64,000 nucleotides of DNA. Origin: Balanoglossus misakiensis (Eukaryota; Hemichordata). Where the stretch lies: positions 3,658,001 through 3,722,000 of the forward strand of contig CM082594.2 in assembly GCA_040954595.2 (NCBI GenBank), given 5' to 3'. The translations under genes were made by a program, and so were the position numbers. Within the stretch, counting starts at the first letter, position 1; each line of letters opens with the position of its first letter. Below the pieces are notes generated by a model, which had not been told where the DNA came from, did not search any database, and saw nothing but the letters and a program-made list of their open reading frames with translations. This document shows positions 48,552-60,446 of this stretch, in pieces.

Positions 48552-49308
48552 CCAAGAGCATCCGTTGGTCAAAAACCAATATATTAGACAAATAATTGGC
48601 GTAACAAATTGTGACATGTTTATTCAGTACAGCTGCTGAAAGGATAATTCACACTGTCACAGACAGATGAAAAGTGCCTAATTTGCATACCGTGCTGCAG
48701 ACCCTCATGGCTCAACTGTGGTATTTTGTTTGTAGAAGAGGGTGTCCACCCGCTGTGTCAGATTATTTGATCAGCGTGAACGCAGTTTTGTTGCGAAAAC
48801 GGCGCCATTTCCGCTGTCACGTGAGAGCTTCCAGGCACTAACTCAACGATGGACGTATGTGTTGAAACGGCGCACTGACGGAAACATCGCTTTATCAAGT
48901 CCTTCAAACTAAAAACACGGGCCTTAAGGGAAGTGTCGCATTGCTTAGGGCTGGATCTGTGATTGAGAAATAGCAACCCCCGTCATTTGGTGCTTCCTGT
49001 GTTTCATACGTTGACAACTGATTGATGATATTACCGTTTCCATGGCTATGTATTGAATTACGCGTTTCTATTGTGTGTGTTTTTCTCAACATAACCTTGG
49101 GATGTGTGCTTTGGAGTGTTAATTTTGCTCCCTCTTGCGTCACGTGGTATCTTGTTGTAGGGGGCACACTTACTGTCATTTGAGAAACTTTAAAACACCA
49201 CGTTGTTAAAATTGTAATTCAACATGCAAGTGTGGTGAGCGGCTAGTTTTTCATAGTCATAAACAAATTCGCACTTACAACTGGTGTATGATTCCACTGT
49301 AGACACTG

Positions 49309-49350
49309 TGGTTTGATACAAATTCATTGTTTTCTATGGTAAAGTTGAAG
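49309..49350. mobile_element. decayed core of the MITE family seen at 30640
   Basis: 23 bases (49325-49347) are identical to 30674-30696, inside the TTAA-flanked MITE. Similarity continues leftward over GGTTTG-T-CAAAT with few changes and breaks off after the core. The terminal repeats and TTAA sites are not recognisable, so this is a fragment or a divergent relative. Confidence 0.6.
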
Positions 49351-52300
49351 CACTAAATAAGAACACGGATGTGAAGATACGCCATATAATAGTTCATACG
49401 TTTCGCAGGTTTTTTGTCCATGTTCGGATATACGTGAAAAGTATATGTTCGTCGACAGAGGGCACCGGTTGAGAAAAATAAACTCTTGATGCTGCTGGTC
49501 GTGATTTTCCATCGCACTGCAAACTGGAATGATGAAATGATCTAAACGTCCGACAAAGATGAATCACAATAGTGATAAAGCTTAACCGAAAATTGTTGCC
49601 TCTGCGTTTTTCTACTCCGGGGCTAATCCGATTATAGTGGCGTCAGCGACATCTCACGTAGCACCGCCATCATGCATCGTGCGGTCATGATATACGATAC
49701 GCCAATTTAACAGTTCAGTCTTTGGGGTGACCGCTCTACGAAATGTCAAACAACTTCCTCCCGCAGAAAAAAAAGGCGCTTTAATCTAGCCTCGTCTCCG
49801 CGCAGGCAGAGCCGTCGAACAGGAAGTCTCGCCCTGGACGCGCTTCCGCGTCATTATTCAGAGTCATGTTGTAAGGTTTAGACGCGTGCGTTGAAGTTCG
49901 CCACTGTCACTGCAAGCTTTTCCTAGACATCCACGTCGTGAGAACGCGCGCTCTTGTGATTTCACAGCACATTTTCCTGCTTGCGGACCTGGAACACGTG
50001 CAGTCAACGAAATTTGACTGTGAAACCGCATGCAAAGAGGGAAACGTATAGACAACGAGGTAGGGAAGCATTTATTACTTAAGTGCCCGAGTATCTATAC
50101 TGCTTTCAATTTGCAGCTTATGAAGATGTTATATAGGTTGGCAAGATCAGCGAAAACGCTCCAGTTTGAAAGAAAATTCAGTTGCTTTCGTTTGTAGAGC
50201 AGGTAAAAAAAAGGAATCCATTTCATTTTACCGTGTAGACGTTGTTTGTGAATGTGCGTTAACAGTATATCTGAACGTATGCAGAGCAAAGCATGTTTAT
50301 ATGGAGGCGAAATATGCCATGTTTGCTACATATGTGTAGACCTGACCTTCTTATCACAAGATGTCACTTATAAAAGCGCCACATAATTCTCCGTTTTTTC
50401 CAATGTACAAGGGAGCTACGTTTAACCAACGCTAATTAACGCACGTGTCGTGCGATCGCGGCCGAGAATATGCCAGTACCATTACTTAGCGATCACGGGA
50501 ACAGCTGACCTCATGAATCTCGCAATTCACGATTTGTTTGCCATAAATTATTAATCGCAACGAATCGAAGGTTACGTTCAGTGTTCGATGTACAAAACAT
50601 TATTGTAATATGTGGGTTATTTTCTAATTTAATTCGATTGCAAAATATAGCCCCTTTCACATTCCATATCACGGCAAAGCTGCGTAAAAGAGGTCAGCCT
50701 TGTTTGCTGTTAATATCTCAGTGGTTGGGAGCTTTTATGGGCACCACTGTTTGCATTCATCTGCTCTGCTGGGATAAAAGAGTACTTGATTGCATTGACG
50801 AGTGGATTCGAGAGCGACATTAGTAATTTTCAATTAGCAACTGAACATACTAAGATGACAGAACCACATTTGTTTTGGATTTAGTTTGTCAAAAAAATAC
50901 CATATCCGCCGGGTATAATCTCTGAAGAGGACAAAGCTAGACTTGAAGAGTATCTCTTATCATGATACACGAAACCTCTCTAAACTAATGTATTTTTAAG
51001 TGCGTGTTAATATGAACGTCCGAATTTTAAAAGAAAATAAGACTTTGCCGGTATTAATGCAGCCTGTTTCATTTTTGTGTGACTAGGCACTCGTGGTATA
51101 TATCATTCTCTTCAGCAGTTCCCGATGTCGACAACTGATACTCTGTTTCTCAACATTGGGCAGAAAATGAGTGCCTGGAAGTGAAACGCCGTTTGAACGA
51201 TTTTTGAACGCCAATAACATTTAACGACAGTTTTCTTCTCAACCGCAATATCGGAGTTTTATATTAGCCAGTATAATATACCCTGGGTTTTATAGGATTG
51301 TCCGCTATCACAGTCATGAAATCGAGTCATAACAAGAATACCGAATAATTATCGAATATATTATAATGGAGAAGCCCGTAGCCAGAGATTGTTTGATTGT
51401 GTTTTGACTGCTGGAATTGCCATCCGTATGGATAGTCACAGCTTCACGTGAGATCACATGCCATCGTCTCCTTACAGGCTAATAAATGTGAATGTTTACA
51501 TAGCGAATGCCTGTTGAACAAACGATACTGTAGTTGACGTCACTGTACATCGTACATTAATTACTTTCGTTGACAGTGTTACAATGGAAACGATATGTGA
51601 ATTAATTAACACACAGCACATGTTACCGTGTTTGATTCTGTTTTCAAAATGAGGCAAATTTTATCTCCGATCAATGATGCGAAGTGGCCTTCGATCCCGA
51701 TACCATTGAACTCGGGAACGAGTTAAAACCTTAGTAGTGGCAATTTTTTTCGTGTAAATCCATGATTGTACTTTCGAATTTATCTCATGTTAGAGAGAAG
51801 TGTTACTATAGCGCCTGCTTGTTATGTATGCAAAAGACAACTATGTAAATTTGAGAGCAGCACATGCCCTGGGCTGCATGTACGCGAAAATTTGACTGCC
51901 AATGTAAATTCCCGTGTGGAAAATTTAGATATTATATGCACGCTCAAAAAATAATAGAAAAATAATGATATATACTTTTTCTGGTGTATTCATTCCAATA
52001 AAAATCAAGATATTATATCATGATAGCAATCTGTAAGTCCTTCAGTGCAATGATGAGAGCGTTGTTCAAATTGCAATAATAATTTGCCCCGAGAATATAG
52101 AAATTTCTCCTTGTTCCTTTAAATCAATACTTAATTATCTGCAGCAGATGTATTCGATGCCAGGCAGTTCTGACACGTCATGATAAGCGATTTGTTGCGG
52201 AAAGTTACAACATATTTGTATATAGCTGAACGTTTTGCTAAGCATAATCTTTCTGTTGCCATTTGCAAGACAACCAGTTCAGTTGCACTTTTGTGACTTC

Positions 52301-52565
52301 AGTGGGAATACACTGGCCAGCTGGTACAGAGCTTGAGGCCCAGATTTTGTGAAATCCGAGGATCAGATCAATTTACCGTTCGAGTGTTCGTCGTTAGACT
52401 TGGCGCAATTTATGTGGGCGTCATGCACGGAGAGCCTAAACTGTTTATCAGTTGAACAATCTGGGCGGTGAGGAACGGCCTTCGAAACTGATATCGTTAT
52501 GATGCGTATGGCAAATAGGTAAACACATAACACTACACGGTCTGACAGCACAGCACATCGCATTA
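49351..52565. other. non-coding stretch with one CpG-rich patch
   Basis: No recognisable gene. 49780-49860 is CpG-rich, with an ETS-like AGGAAGT and a perfect GACGCG-CTTC-CGCGTC hairpin (49837-49852), which could be a small promoter. The rest is AT-rich. Confidence 0.35.
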
Positions 52566-53077
52566 AAGGTATACGGTCACCTTCAATTTACATATGTTCA
52601 TAAATGGCTAAACCCACCCGGAGCAGGATTATATAGATCAACACGCCATTCTAAATCGAATTCTAAAACTGGTCCGCACACCTGAAAGGACACCTCTAAT
52701 TTACATATACGCAGTCACATACATGTATGGCCAAAAGACCGTGTTTAAATCTTAGAATGACCATATAGGGCGCATGTGTTTCGCGTGATTCGCTTGATCT
52801 CAACGTTCAGTGGTACGTGTGGCTAAATTTGCATATATCACCCGCACCTTTAAGCTACTCTGGGTCTGGCACATAGCACAGTCAAACTGGTCGGTATCCA
52901 TTTTGTCTTGCCTAATTATAGATACTTCAGCGTTTTGGATATCTTTTTTTTCACGTTTATTGGATTTCAATGGGCTCCCTAATTTACATCGGGCGCATTT
53001 CTTTACGTTTAACCACCTGGAGCGGATTTTTATAGATCAATACACAGTCTCTGGTTCCAAAACTGCCCAGTGCACCG
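52566..53077. repeat. local dispersed repeat family, at least two copies
   Basis: Copy A (52566-52683) and copy C (52975-53077) share, in order, AATTTACAT, then a CCACC(C/T)GGAGC(A/G)G block, then TATAGATCAA, then AAAACTG, then a CACC end. Between them, 52684-52870 carries further AATTTACATAT / AATTTGCATAT starts, suggesting a third, more decayed copy. It looks like a small non-autonomous repeat inserted or duplicated locally. No terminal repeats are certain. Confidence 0.6.
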
Positions 53078-53106
53078 GGTCAACATGTTGACGCACATCC
53101 GGTGCA
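53071..53106. repeat. nested palindrome / hairpin
   Basis: Outer stem TGCACCGG pairs with CCGGTGCA, enclosing the perfect 14-base palindrome GTCAACATGTTGAC plus six bases. It lies exactly at the end of repeat copy C and could be its terminal structure. Confidence 0.8.
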
Positions 53107-53691
53107 GTCTGTAAAACTGAATTGTGTTGTACGATATTAAATTTGATATTGGGTAAACAATTACGCGTTCTCTGTTGTCACGTTCCCCCGACACAAGTGT
53201 ATGGAGGGACCATCGTCTTGCCCACCTGAAAGCTGTCATCAAAACGGGTGTTTGCAGAGTGTTTACAACAGCTATGCTCCTACAAGAAGCTAAGGAACCA
53301 TATTGAATTGGAAATTGGACGTTTTCATTTATAAGTCCCTACTTGTAGATGTAAAACTTAAGGTATGAACAACGAAATATGATGCCTTTATAATCGAAAC
53401 AATAATGAATTTCTGTGGTGTTGGTGGACACCCAATATTTTTTTTTTCATGAAATTCTTTCGGTATAAACTTTTTGATGATTGAATGTCTGAAAATTCAA
53501 ACATGACTGTGCGACACTTTGACCTCTATCTGCATACATAATCGTGTACACATGCGATAGTTCAAGCGTACTACGTGACCAAGAGAGTCGACAAACTAGT
53601 TGAAGCTTGTTACCAAATTGAAACACAATACATCTGGTAAAACACGTATAAGCCTGTGAGAAGTGTAAGTTGTCAATCTCCGAGATGGAAA
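53107..53691. other. non-coding stretch before a candidate first exon
   Basis: Nothing recognisable. A T9 run lies at about 53440. Confidence 0.3.
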
Positions 53692-53796
53692 GGGTTGGTT
53701 TTGGAAAATTACGACTTTCATTACTGAGTCGCGCTCGAGGCGAAAAGCTTGGCGCCCGAGATGAGACAAAGATGGCGGCTTCGTCTCAACAAACAG
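53692..53796 (+). CDS. possible first exon, start codon in a YY1 site
   Basis: ATG at 53772 lies in ACAAAGATGGCGGCT, with ideal Kozak context (A at -3, G at +4) and the same AAGATGGCGGC motif as at 19351. The coding part is short: MAASSQQT in codons 1-8, then a phase-1 splice donor ACAG|GTATGG at 53796/53797. The preceding 80 bases are CpG-rich (GTCGCGCTCGAGGCG, GGCGCCCGAG), as in a TATA-less housekeeping promoter with 5' UTR. The 5' boundary given is approximate. I cannot place the next exon and do not recognise the gene; a chance YY1 site remains possible. Confidence 0.35.
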
Positions 53797-54367
53797 GTAT
53801 GGGGAAAAGCGCGACGTGCATGTCAATTGTGTTTCGAGCCAGGTTTACACAGATCCCCGCTTACACCAGAAGCACGCACGTTGTAGGATGAATAGTTCAG
53901 GCGACAGGAATAATGACAGAGCCACGCTGTCCGTCAGAACGTGTAACTCAAACGTGATCGTTGTAGTCGAAACAGGCAAGGCCAATCTCAATTTCAACAC
54001 ATCGTCCTTGCATACACTTTCGCTGTGTGACGTTATAAGCAGACCCTGATGGGTTGTAGTGTTTTCACTGCATTACCTGTACTCTGCAAGTGTAGGATGA
54101 GGCGTAAATTATCTACATGTACATGTATCTCAATTAAAACTTCCCACGGTGTAAAACTGAGGCAATGTAAAATAAACCTATTAAAATTAACGATGTTGCC
54201 AATGAGCTAATATAACCACACACTTTTATAGGTCATTTCATTTCACTTGTGTCATGGGTTTGAAATTCGCCGAGCCAGATTTCAAGAGCTCTGTTGTTTT
54301 ACATCCTTGTTTAGCTATTTGCAGTCAATGAGAGTAAGCCGGCGCCGGTCTGAAATTGCTTCTCGTA

Positions 54368-54724
54368 CTAATAACCGAACTGTCCAGATTGTAGATTGAT
54401 TAAGATAAGACACTTGATGGCATAGCAAGTGTGTGTTTCCACATATTGTTCACGTGTATGTAAATTAAGAAGCCAATGCCTTTCAAGCGCATCTTTGACA
54501 CTGTTTTCACTGTTCTTGTTTCCGTTATTTGGGTTATTCTGCTTACCAAGAAACTGGATTTGCCGTCTGTAGAATTCAACGGAACCAAGAAACTGGATTT
54601 GCCGTCTGTAGAATTCTACGGAACCAAGAAACTGGATTTGCCGTCTGTAGAATTCTACGGAACCAATACTGTGTAGAGTAAGCACTGCAGTAAAAACGAG
54701 AAGAAAACAAAAAACATTTGCCAT
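54368..54724 (-). CDS. possible secreted repeat peptide precursor (neuropeptide-like)
   Basis: 118 codons from ATG at 54724. Residues 2-18 are hydrophobic (ANVFCFLLVFTAVLTL), followed by HSIG, with S at -3 and G at -1 relative to a plausible signal-peptidase cut before Ser22. Immediately after come three perfect units SVEFYRRQIQFLG (22-60), then KQNNPNNGNKNSEN and an unremarkable tail. Processing at the Arg-Arg pairs would free peptides beginning with Gln (possible pyroglutamate), and the last unit ends Gly-Lys, an amidation-type end. One unit differs by one base, which is silent here (Val GTT/GTA). A donor-like G|GTAAGC at 54547/54546 lies at the end of the repeats. Against this: the start context is weak, the opposite strand is also open with a hydrophobic leader, and AT-rich DNA gives hydrophobic frames by chance. 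Confidence 0.25.
   Translation of the reverse strand: MANVFCFLLVFTAVLTLHSIGSVEFYRRQIQFLGSVEFYRRQIQFLGSVEFYRRQIQFLGKQNNPNNGNKNSENSVKDALERHWLLNLHTREQYVETHTCYAIKCLILINLQSGQFGY
54476..54676 (+). CDS. alternative plus-strand reading of the same minisatellite
   Basis: 66 codons, ATG at 54476. It begins MPFKRIFDTVFTVLVSVIWV (basic, then hydrophobic) and continues with three units of TKKLDLPSVEFYG, the first with N in place of Y, then TNTV and stop. AATAAA lies 67 bases after the stop. It resembles a short secreted or anchored peptide with Lys-Lys sites, but has no clear signal cleavage site, and the single unit difference changes an amino acid here. At most one of the two strands is likely to be coding, and possibly neither. 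Confidence 0.12.
   Translation: MPFKRIFDTVFTVLVSVIWVILLTKKLDLPSVEFNGTKKLDLPSVEFYGTKKLDLPSVEFYGTNTV
54545..54665. repeat. 39-bp minisatellite, three copies
   Basis: Units start at 54545, 54584 and 54623. They are identical except for one T/A difference at 54578 in the first unit. Each contains the 12-base palindrome GTAGAATTCTAC, which is why the peptide SVEFY appears on both strands. The period is a multiple of three and both strands are open through the array. Confidence 0.97.
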
Positions 54725-57536
54725 AAATTCTAAATGCGACTTTAATAAATAAAAACTAACCCAATCAAAATACGCCAACGTTTGAGGAAACTTATTATTC
54801 GTCTGGTCTAATTAATTCATTTGTTTCAAACAGCCGTAAGCCATCTACACGATTCATATACTGCCTTGGGTCTAAACTTTATGAAACATTTGAAGGGATC
54901 TTGTTTGCTTCGTTGGTGAAAGTAACGCAATCTGTATTATTAATAACTTCAAATTGCAAAAATATCGCCGCAGGGTCAGATGTATTTTGTTAACAGATCT
55001 TGATGACCACCTTAACAACGGATGAAGTCTATAAAGTACATGAAAGGAGTCAACGACCTCCTCTGCCAATGTCGTCTGCATTGGAGAGCATGATTTCATT
55101 TACTTGTGAACTTGAATCAGAGATTAAAAATTGAAATTGTATACTTGAAGACAAGGTCGAGTTCACACAATTTTTAAACAATTGGTCCAATTTAATGTGA
55201 AGTGATTGGAAGCCTATTCTTATATTATTAAATTGCCACTTTGAAATACTTTATCCCTCCTATTTAGGATAGTGAAAGCTACCCTAAATGAAAAGTATTC
55301 ACATTATGCGCACAAATTAAAGTGCCGGATTTATCTGTTAAATTTTCCCCTGTATTCATGCCAGTACCGGCAGTTCATTTAATCATACTCCTCCAAAAAT
55401 CTAGTTTAAGAATTTCAGTAGAGGAAAGGCCGGAAAAGGTGACATCCCTAGGCAATGCAATTGCAATTCTTTCAACTGAAGGAGCCGTGTGTTCAAGATT
55501 TGCACACCGTATACATACATGTATAGCATATGAACTTCCTGTAAGACTCATCCCATGAGACTAGCTAAGGAGCCAATGGACCCTTTTCTAGCTAGGCTAC
55601 TTTGCACATTGACAGCTAACATTGCGCGAGTTAAAAGTGAATACATGTACTTCCGAGATATTATTGTTTGTAGGTGTTTTTAATGGTCGCTATTGTTTTA
55701 TTTGCGAAGAATCGTCAATATAAACATTTAGAGGTCTGCAAATAAATCAAAGGTCACAGAGCAACGAGGAAGAGCAGCAACAATACAACTAAAATTGTCT
55801 AAATATGACGCTTCTTTCTTGGCGAGTCACGCGATCCGTATTCAATAAAAATCTCATTACGACAACATCGCATGCCACGATGATTTCCATTGTGTTTCTG
55901 GGATAAAGTCTTTCTGCGCGTAGTCGCCCGAGAACGAAGTCGATCTTCTGACGACGTATATAGGAGAGTGCTTCGTGCACAAAGCGAGGGTGAACGTTTA
56001 AGGCCACTGGGTTCACAGAATATTGCGTGAGGGAGTTCCGTGGTCTTGTTGTTTTTTAATTGCAACGATGGCAAAGGTGAGCGCGGTATTTCGAGGTTCA
56101 AGTACATCAGCTCGAAGGCCTATAGATTAAGAAACCCGTCAAGCGTATAACAGGGCAGTCCCTCAAAGGCACTGCATGGTCAACGGCTGCGTACGTGATG
56201 TCCTTGGCGTCTGCTCCAAGTGGGTGTTTTCCGACATCAGTTGCGGTTGTTACTTTCCAGGTATGTCCGAGTCGCATTTGTAGTCCACAAAAACAAGAGC
56301 GTCTAGGAGATCAGGAACGGCTAATGGTCCATCGGATACCACTGGTTACGGTAAAGTCACTAACAACCCCCACTAATTGGCAATATAAGGTTGTGCCAAA
56401 GTGATTAACTGTGCTGTTTATAAAAGAAAACAAATCTCATCATTCTTATCCTTGGTGTATAATTTGGTCTGATCAACTAGATCTGTTTTTGCTATTAGCA
56501 TGATTAGATGGGCGAGGTATACATGATGGAACTGTTTTCTTTCTGTTTATGCTAGATCATTGATTAAAGAACCCTTACTGACGTAACTCATTAACCTGGG
56601 TAAAGCCTTTCAGCAATATAAATCATTCACTTGACATTTTATCTACGGCTCGGAAAGACATGTAGGTTTTTCGGTTGATGCTAGCGCTCACCTCGCCTCC
56701 CCCGCCATCTCAATCTATGACAACTTGAAGGTCAACTGCCAATCATAACCATACATGTCGTTTGTGGAGTGGGTCTGAATCCGATAATCATCGGGTAATG
56801 ACCTGCTGTTCGGTTGGTTTCTTTCAAATCGTCTTCGGCGGATTTGTCGCCAGTTCACGTTCAGTGGCACGAGATCTGTTCCTTTTATATTAAAAGTGCA
56901 CACGACGCACTCTAAGTATTAAAGTATAAAACCTGTAGATGGATATGTTTTAACTGAAATTCTAACTCCTTAATAACCCATAAGTTCCCGCGAAAGGCAG
57001 AATTTTAGTATTCTGCGTGCTGTTCTTAGGAAACTACTGTAGACGAGTTCCCACTGTGACAAAATGTGACATTAGCCATAACCGAGATTTTCTTTCAATA
57101 AAGTCCACGAGTCGAGAATTACGCTAATAAGAAACACATGCAAGTTTGTTCGTTTCTGTAAAACACGGTTGATGTATACACAATTTCTCTGCGTTGACGC
57201 AAAAACCACGAATGACACAACCTCCAAACTGAAAGCCTCCTTTCGGCAATGCACATACGGGAACCCACCCCCGCTATGCCGACTGATAATAAAACATGAT
57301 GGCACAACGACTATAGTAAGTTTTCCTAAGAGAACTGCTATCAAAAGCGTGACGTCTGAGCTTTGAAATGATTCAAAACACGGAAATCATGGCTAGGACT
57401 TTTGATATTTGTTTTCAGTGCTGAGCTTTGATTGTCCTTTGTTGCAGCACTTTTCCAAAGTCAAGGCGCACATCACATTGTATAAACTCGCTGTTGTCAA
57501 TGTCAAAAGATGAAATTAACTTGTTTACGCAGTATG
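54725..57536. other. non-coding stretch, no gene seen
   Basis: No recognisable gene. Overlapping minus-strand frames at 55789-56107 are arginine-rich but have no domain signature. Confidence 0.35.
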
Positions 57537-57576
57537 TATATAAATAGCCAGCTAGGAATTCCAACTGTCAGCCGTT
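57537..57576 (+). promoter_or_regulatory. candidate TATA/initiator core promoter
   Basis: TATATAAATAG at 57537 is a good TATA box. A TCAG initiator-like A at 57570 lies 33 bases downstream. No coding exon is obvious in the next few hundred bases. Confidence 0.25.
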
Positions 57577-60446
57577 GTATATCAGTCCAAAATTCCAATT
57601 TTCATTTTGGACCGTCACTTTGGTTTGAGATCACCAAACTACACCGTCAGCACGTTGTAGGGCATACGACGAGTATTCTAATTTAGATCAACTCAACTAA
57701 CATACAGAAGGTAGTGTATCAATGCAATAAATCACCATTGAAATAGCTGTTAATGATAATAATATAAGCTACGCATGGAAAGGTTACTATTTTCTATGTA
57801 TTCAGACGAAGTTAAAAAGCACCGACCCCAACCATGTTAATCTGTTGATAACCTGAATGCATGTCCGTTTTGATAACGGATTCGAAGATTTATCCAGTTG
57901 GGCGATCAAATTTCGTTTATCCTGGTCATTTTGCATCTTTTCAGCAATAGTTGCAACATAAAACCGCCGCTGTAAACCGCTTCGTATCCCCTTGTGCCGT
58001 GACCAGTTGGGATTTTATCATAACCATGGAATGCGTTTCCAGGTTCGAATTCGCGCCATTGACGTCATCAAACTCCGTTGTTTCATTGCCTGTGAATTTC
58101 TGCAAGGTTCCCTCTGTAAACTATAAATAAACACCTGTCCTTTACACGCACCTCCCCCGTTTTTATTGGCTCCATTATGATGCACGTATGAAAAAAAAAA
58201 ACTTTGACGTCATTCCCAAATGACACGCGTGTGTCTTTGTTGTGATTGCACACTTCCTGACAATTAATTTTTAATTTGTCTCTTTTTTTTTCTGTGCCTG
58301 GGAACGACAACACCGTTGAATTATTTTATTTACCGCTAAATGTCCGCAAATCGACCCTGTGTTTGTGTCCATTACGTTTCTTCCGATGACCCAAGGCCAA
58401 CGCACAATAATCCATCTTTTCTCTCATTACGGCAGAAGTTTCGAATATTAACGTGTCGCGCACAAGACATTACAGTTGCGCTTTGCAACACTACCGTGAC
58501 GGTAAAACACTTTGGTCGACAATCTTTTCCCAGACCGGTAAACGCTGAATGCTAGTACTTGTCTTACCGGAAAACACTTGCATGGCTTTCTGCTTAATTC
58601 AGGGGCATTTCTTTAGTTTAATCAGCCGGGGGTATTTTTCGTTTTGAAAATATCAGATAATTTTAGCCGGCGTACTTCCTCTGTAAAGTTTAATCGAGTA
58701 TATGCCTTCTCGGCATTAACGCTCGTTGAGTTGAATATGTATTTATGCATCATTAGCGAACTCAAAACACGCGCAATCAACGGATGATTTCACAGAAAGT
58801 CCGCAATAAATCAGAGTTTTAATCGGCGGCAAAAGAAAACGCCATCATTTTTCCGTATGGTCTGCGCGATTACAGCTTTAGTTTAGAAAAGACAGTCAAA
58901 AACAGTCACGTGATACTTAAAGGGTCGGGTGACAAATGGGAAGTGCCTGGATTCAAATAGCGCAGACTTACGGTTTTATGTTTTCAGAATTAATTTAGAA
59001 ACGTTGTGTACACTCTTAATGTATGTGTGTGACTTGCCTTCAGATTTCATTTTGAAATAATTTCTCATGAAAATGTGGCACGTCATGAACCTGCGTGTAA
59101 GTTTACTGAAGTCAAGACGCACTCCGTATTAAAATGAGTACACTTCGCTGACGAACAATGCGAGCGAACCGACGGTATTCAGGAAGCAAAATATTTGAAG
59201 TGTTAATTGTGTTTGCTCATTGGCAGTTAGTTCAACAAGAGATGGATGGTTTCTGAGTGGAGTTAAGGAACGGGTAAAGCACGCGATTACTTTGAGAAAC
59301 ACGAACAAAGCATGTGCTGCGTTGATCAGCACAGATTACGCATAGAGCAGGGGGAAGTTTGGTACTGAAACTTTTAGCTTTTTTTGCTTTCATGATTTTA
59401 CATTCCAACGAAACGTATATCATGAAAATGTGCCTGATTGATGGCCGGGGAACTTGCAAGTAAATATTGAACAAATAAATAATACTAATGATGTAATTTG
59501 GTTGCAACCACAATATGGCTACCCCATCAAATAACACACAATATCATGTGTAATCGCTTCAGTTTGTGTGCCTATTCTGTCCCCAATGAAAGTTGCTTTG
59601 CCCTAAAATGACTTATTAGATGGCACCCAAAGACACATATTTTGAGAAATCTTTGTTGTTCTGTATTATTCGTAATAGATATTTTCGGTCCACTTAAGAT
59701 TACAGTATGTGCTTATCTTACTTAAGCTGGTTACATCGTGCTCTAAATCGTAAACAAGATTAACATTATAATGCTGAGAATATCCTAACGACCACCCTTG
59801 TTTACCGAGGAGCTCATCTATATTACATCCACTAGTGGGATTAGCGTGACTGGGTGAATTTATACATTTAGAAATAAAATAAACATGTCACCACCGCGGA
59901 ACATTAAACGAACATTAAGTACAAGAAAACCCCTCGGCAACATTACTTTATAAACGTAAATCTTTAAACTGGAAATCTGAAGCTTCTTCTATAAGCAGCA
60001 GATTTTAAATTATTTCTTTTACAAATAACAGATCAAGGGTGTGTAGATAATCTTCAGAAATAAAACCCAAGGACTAGCAATTTAAGACGCTCCGATTTGA
60101 CAAACAAAATATCCAAAACCGGTAACAATACAAGCAATTTTCAAAGACAACCAGGAATGGATTAAGATATCGAATACCGCCGGTGTGCTTAAATAGGGTT
60201 TTTCGTCATAACTAAAACGGCATTCAAGAAGTCAAAAATAGACGTTTACGTGATGTTGGGGTGAACACATCAATTTTATATAATGGTTAAGGACTTGATT
60301 CAAGTCATTATATATACAGTCATGTTGATTCGATAAATCCGACATCTTGATAACATATTACACTTATGAGGAAAAGTGGTGATTTAAACGAGCAAATTTA
60401 TAATCACGTTAAAATTTCGAGCTGTATTTGGCGTGCTGTCGCCAAA
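57577..60446. other. non-coding stretch, no gene seen
   Basis: No recognisable gene. A perfect CRE TGACGTCA (58060-58067) adjoins a minus-strand ATGGCGCG start that opens only 13 codons. A GGTTCGAATTC at 58042 resembles a tRNA B box but has no matching A box. TCACGTGA lies at about 58908. Confidence 0.35.

Larger units (their letters stand above)
46355..49307. other. non-coding stretch with homopolymer tracts
   Basis: No recognisable gene. It holds a G13 (47602-47614) and a C15 (47787-47801) tract, an X-box-like GTTGCTAGGTAAC (48539-48551), and GGCGGCCATTTTGAATTT at about 48108, which may belong to a dispersed repeat. The string TTATTGCTTG at about 47744 recalls miR-137 but has no hairpin partner. 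Confidence 0.35.

Noticed and set aside
58000-58060. tRNA-like B box GGTTCGAATTC
   Set aside because: The upstream A-box candidate (TGACCAGTTGGG) breaks the invariant G, and no acceptor stem forms.
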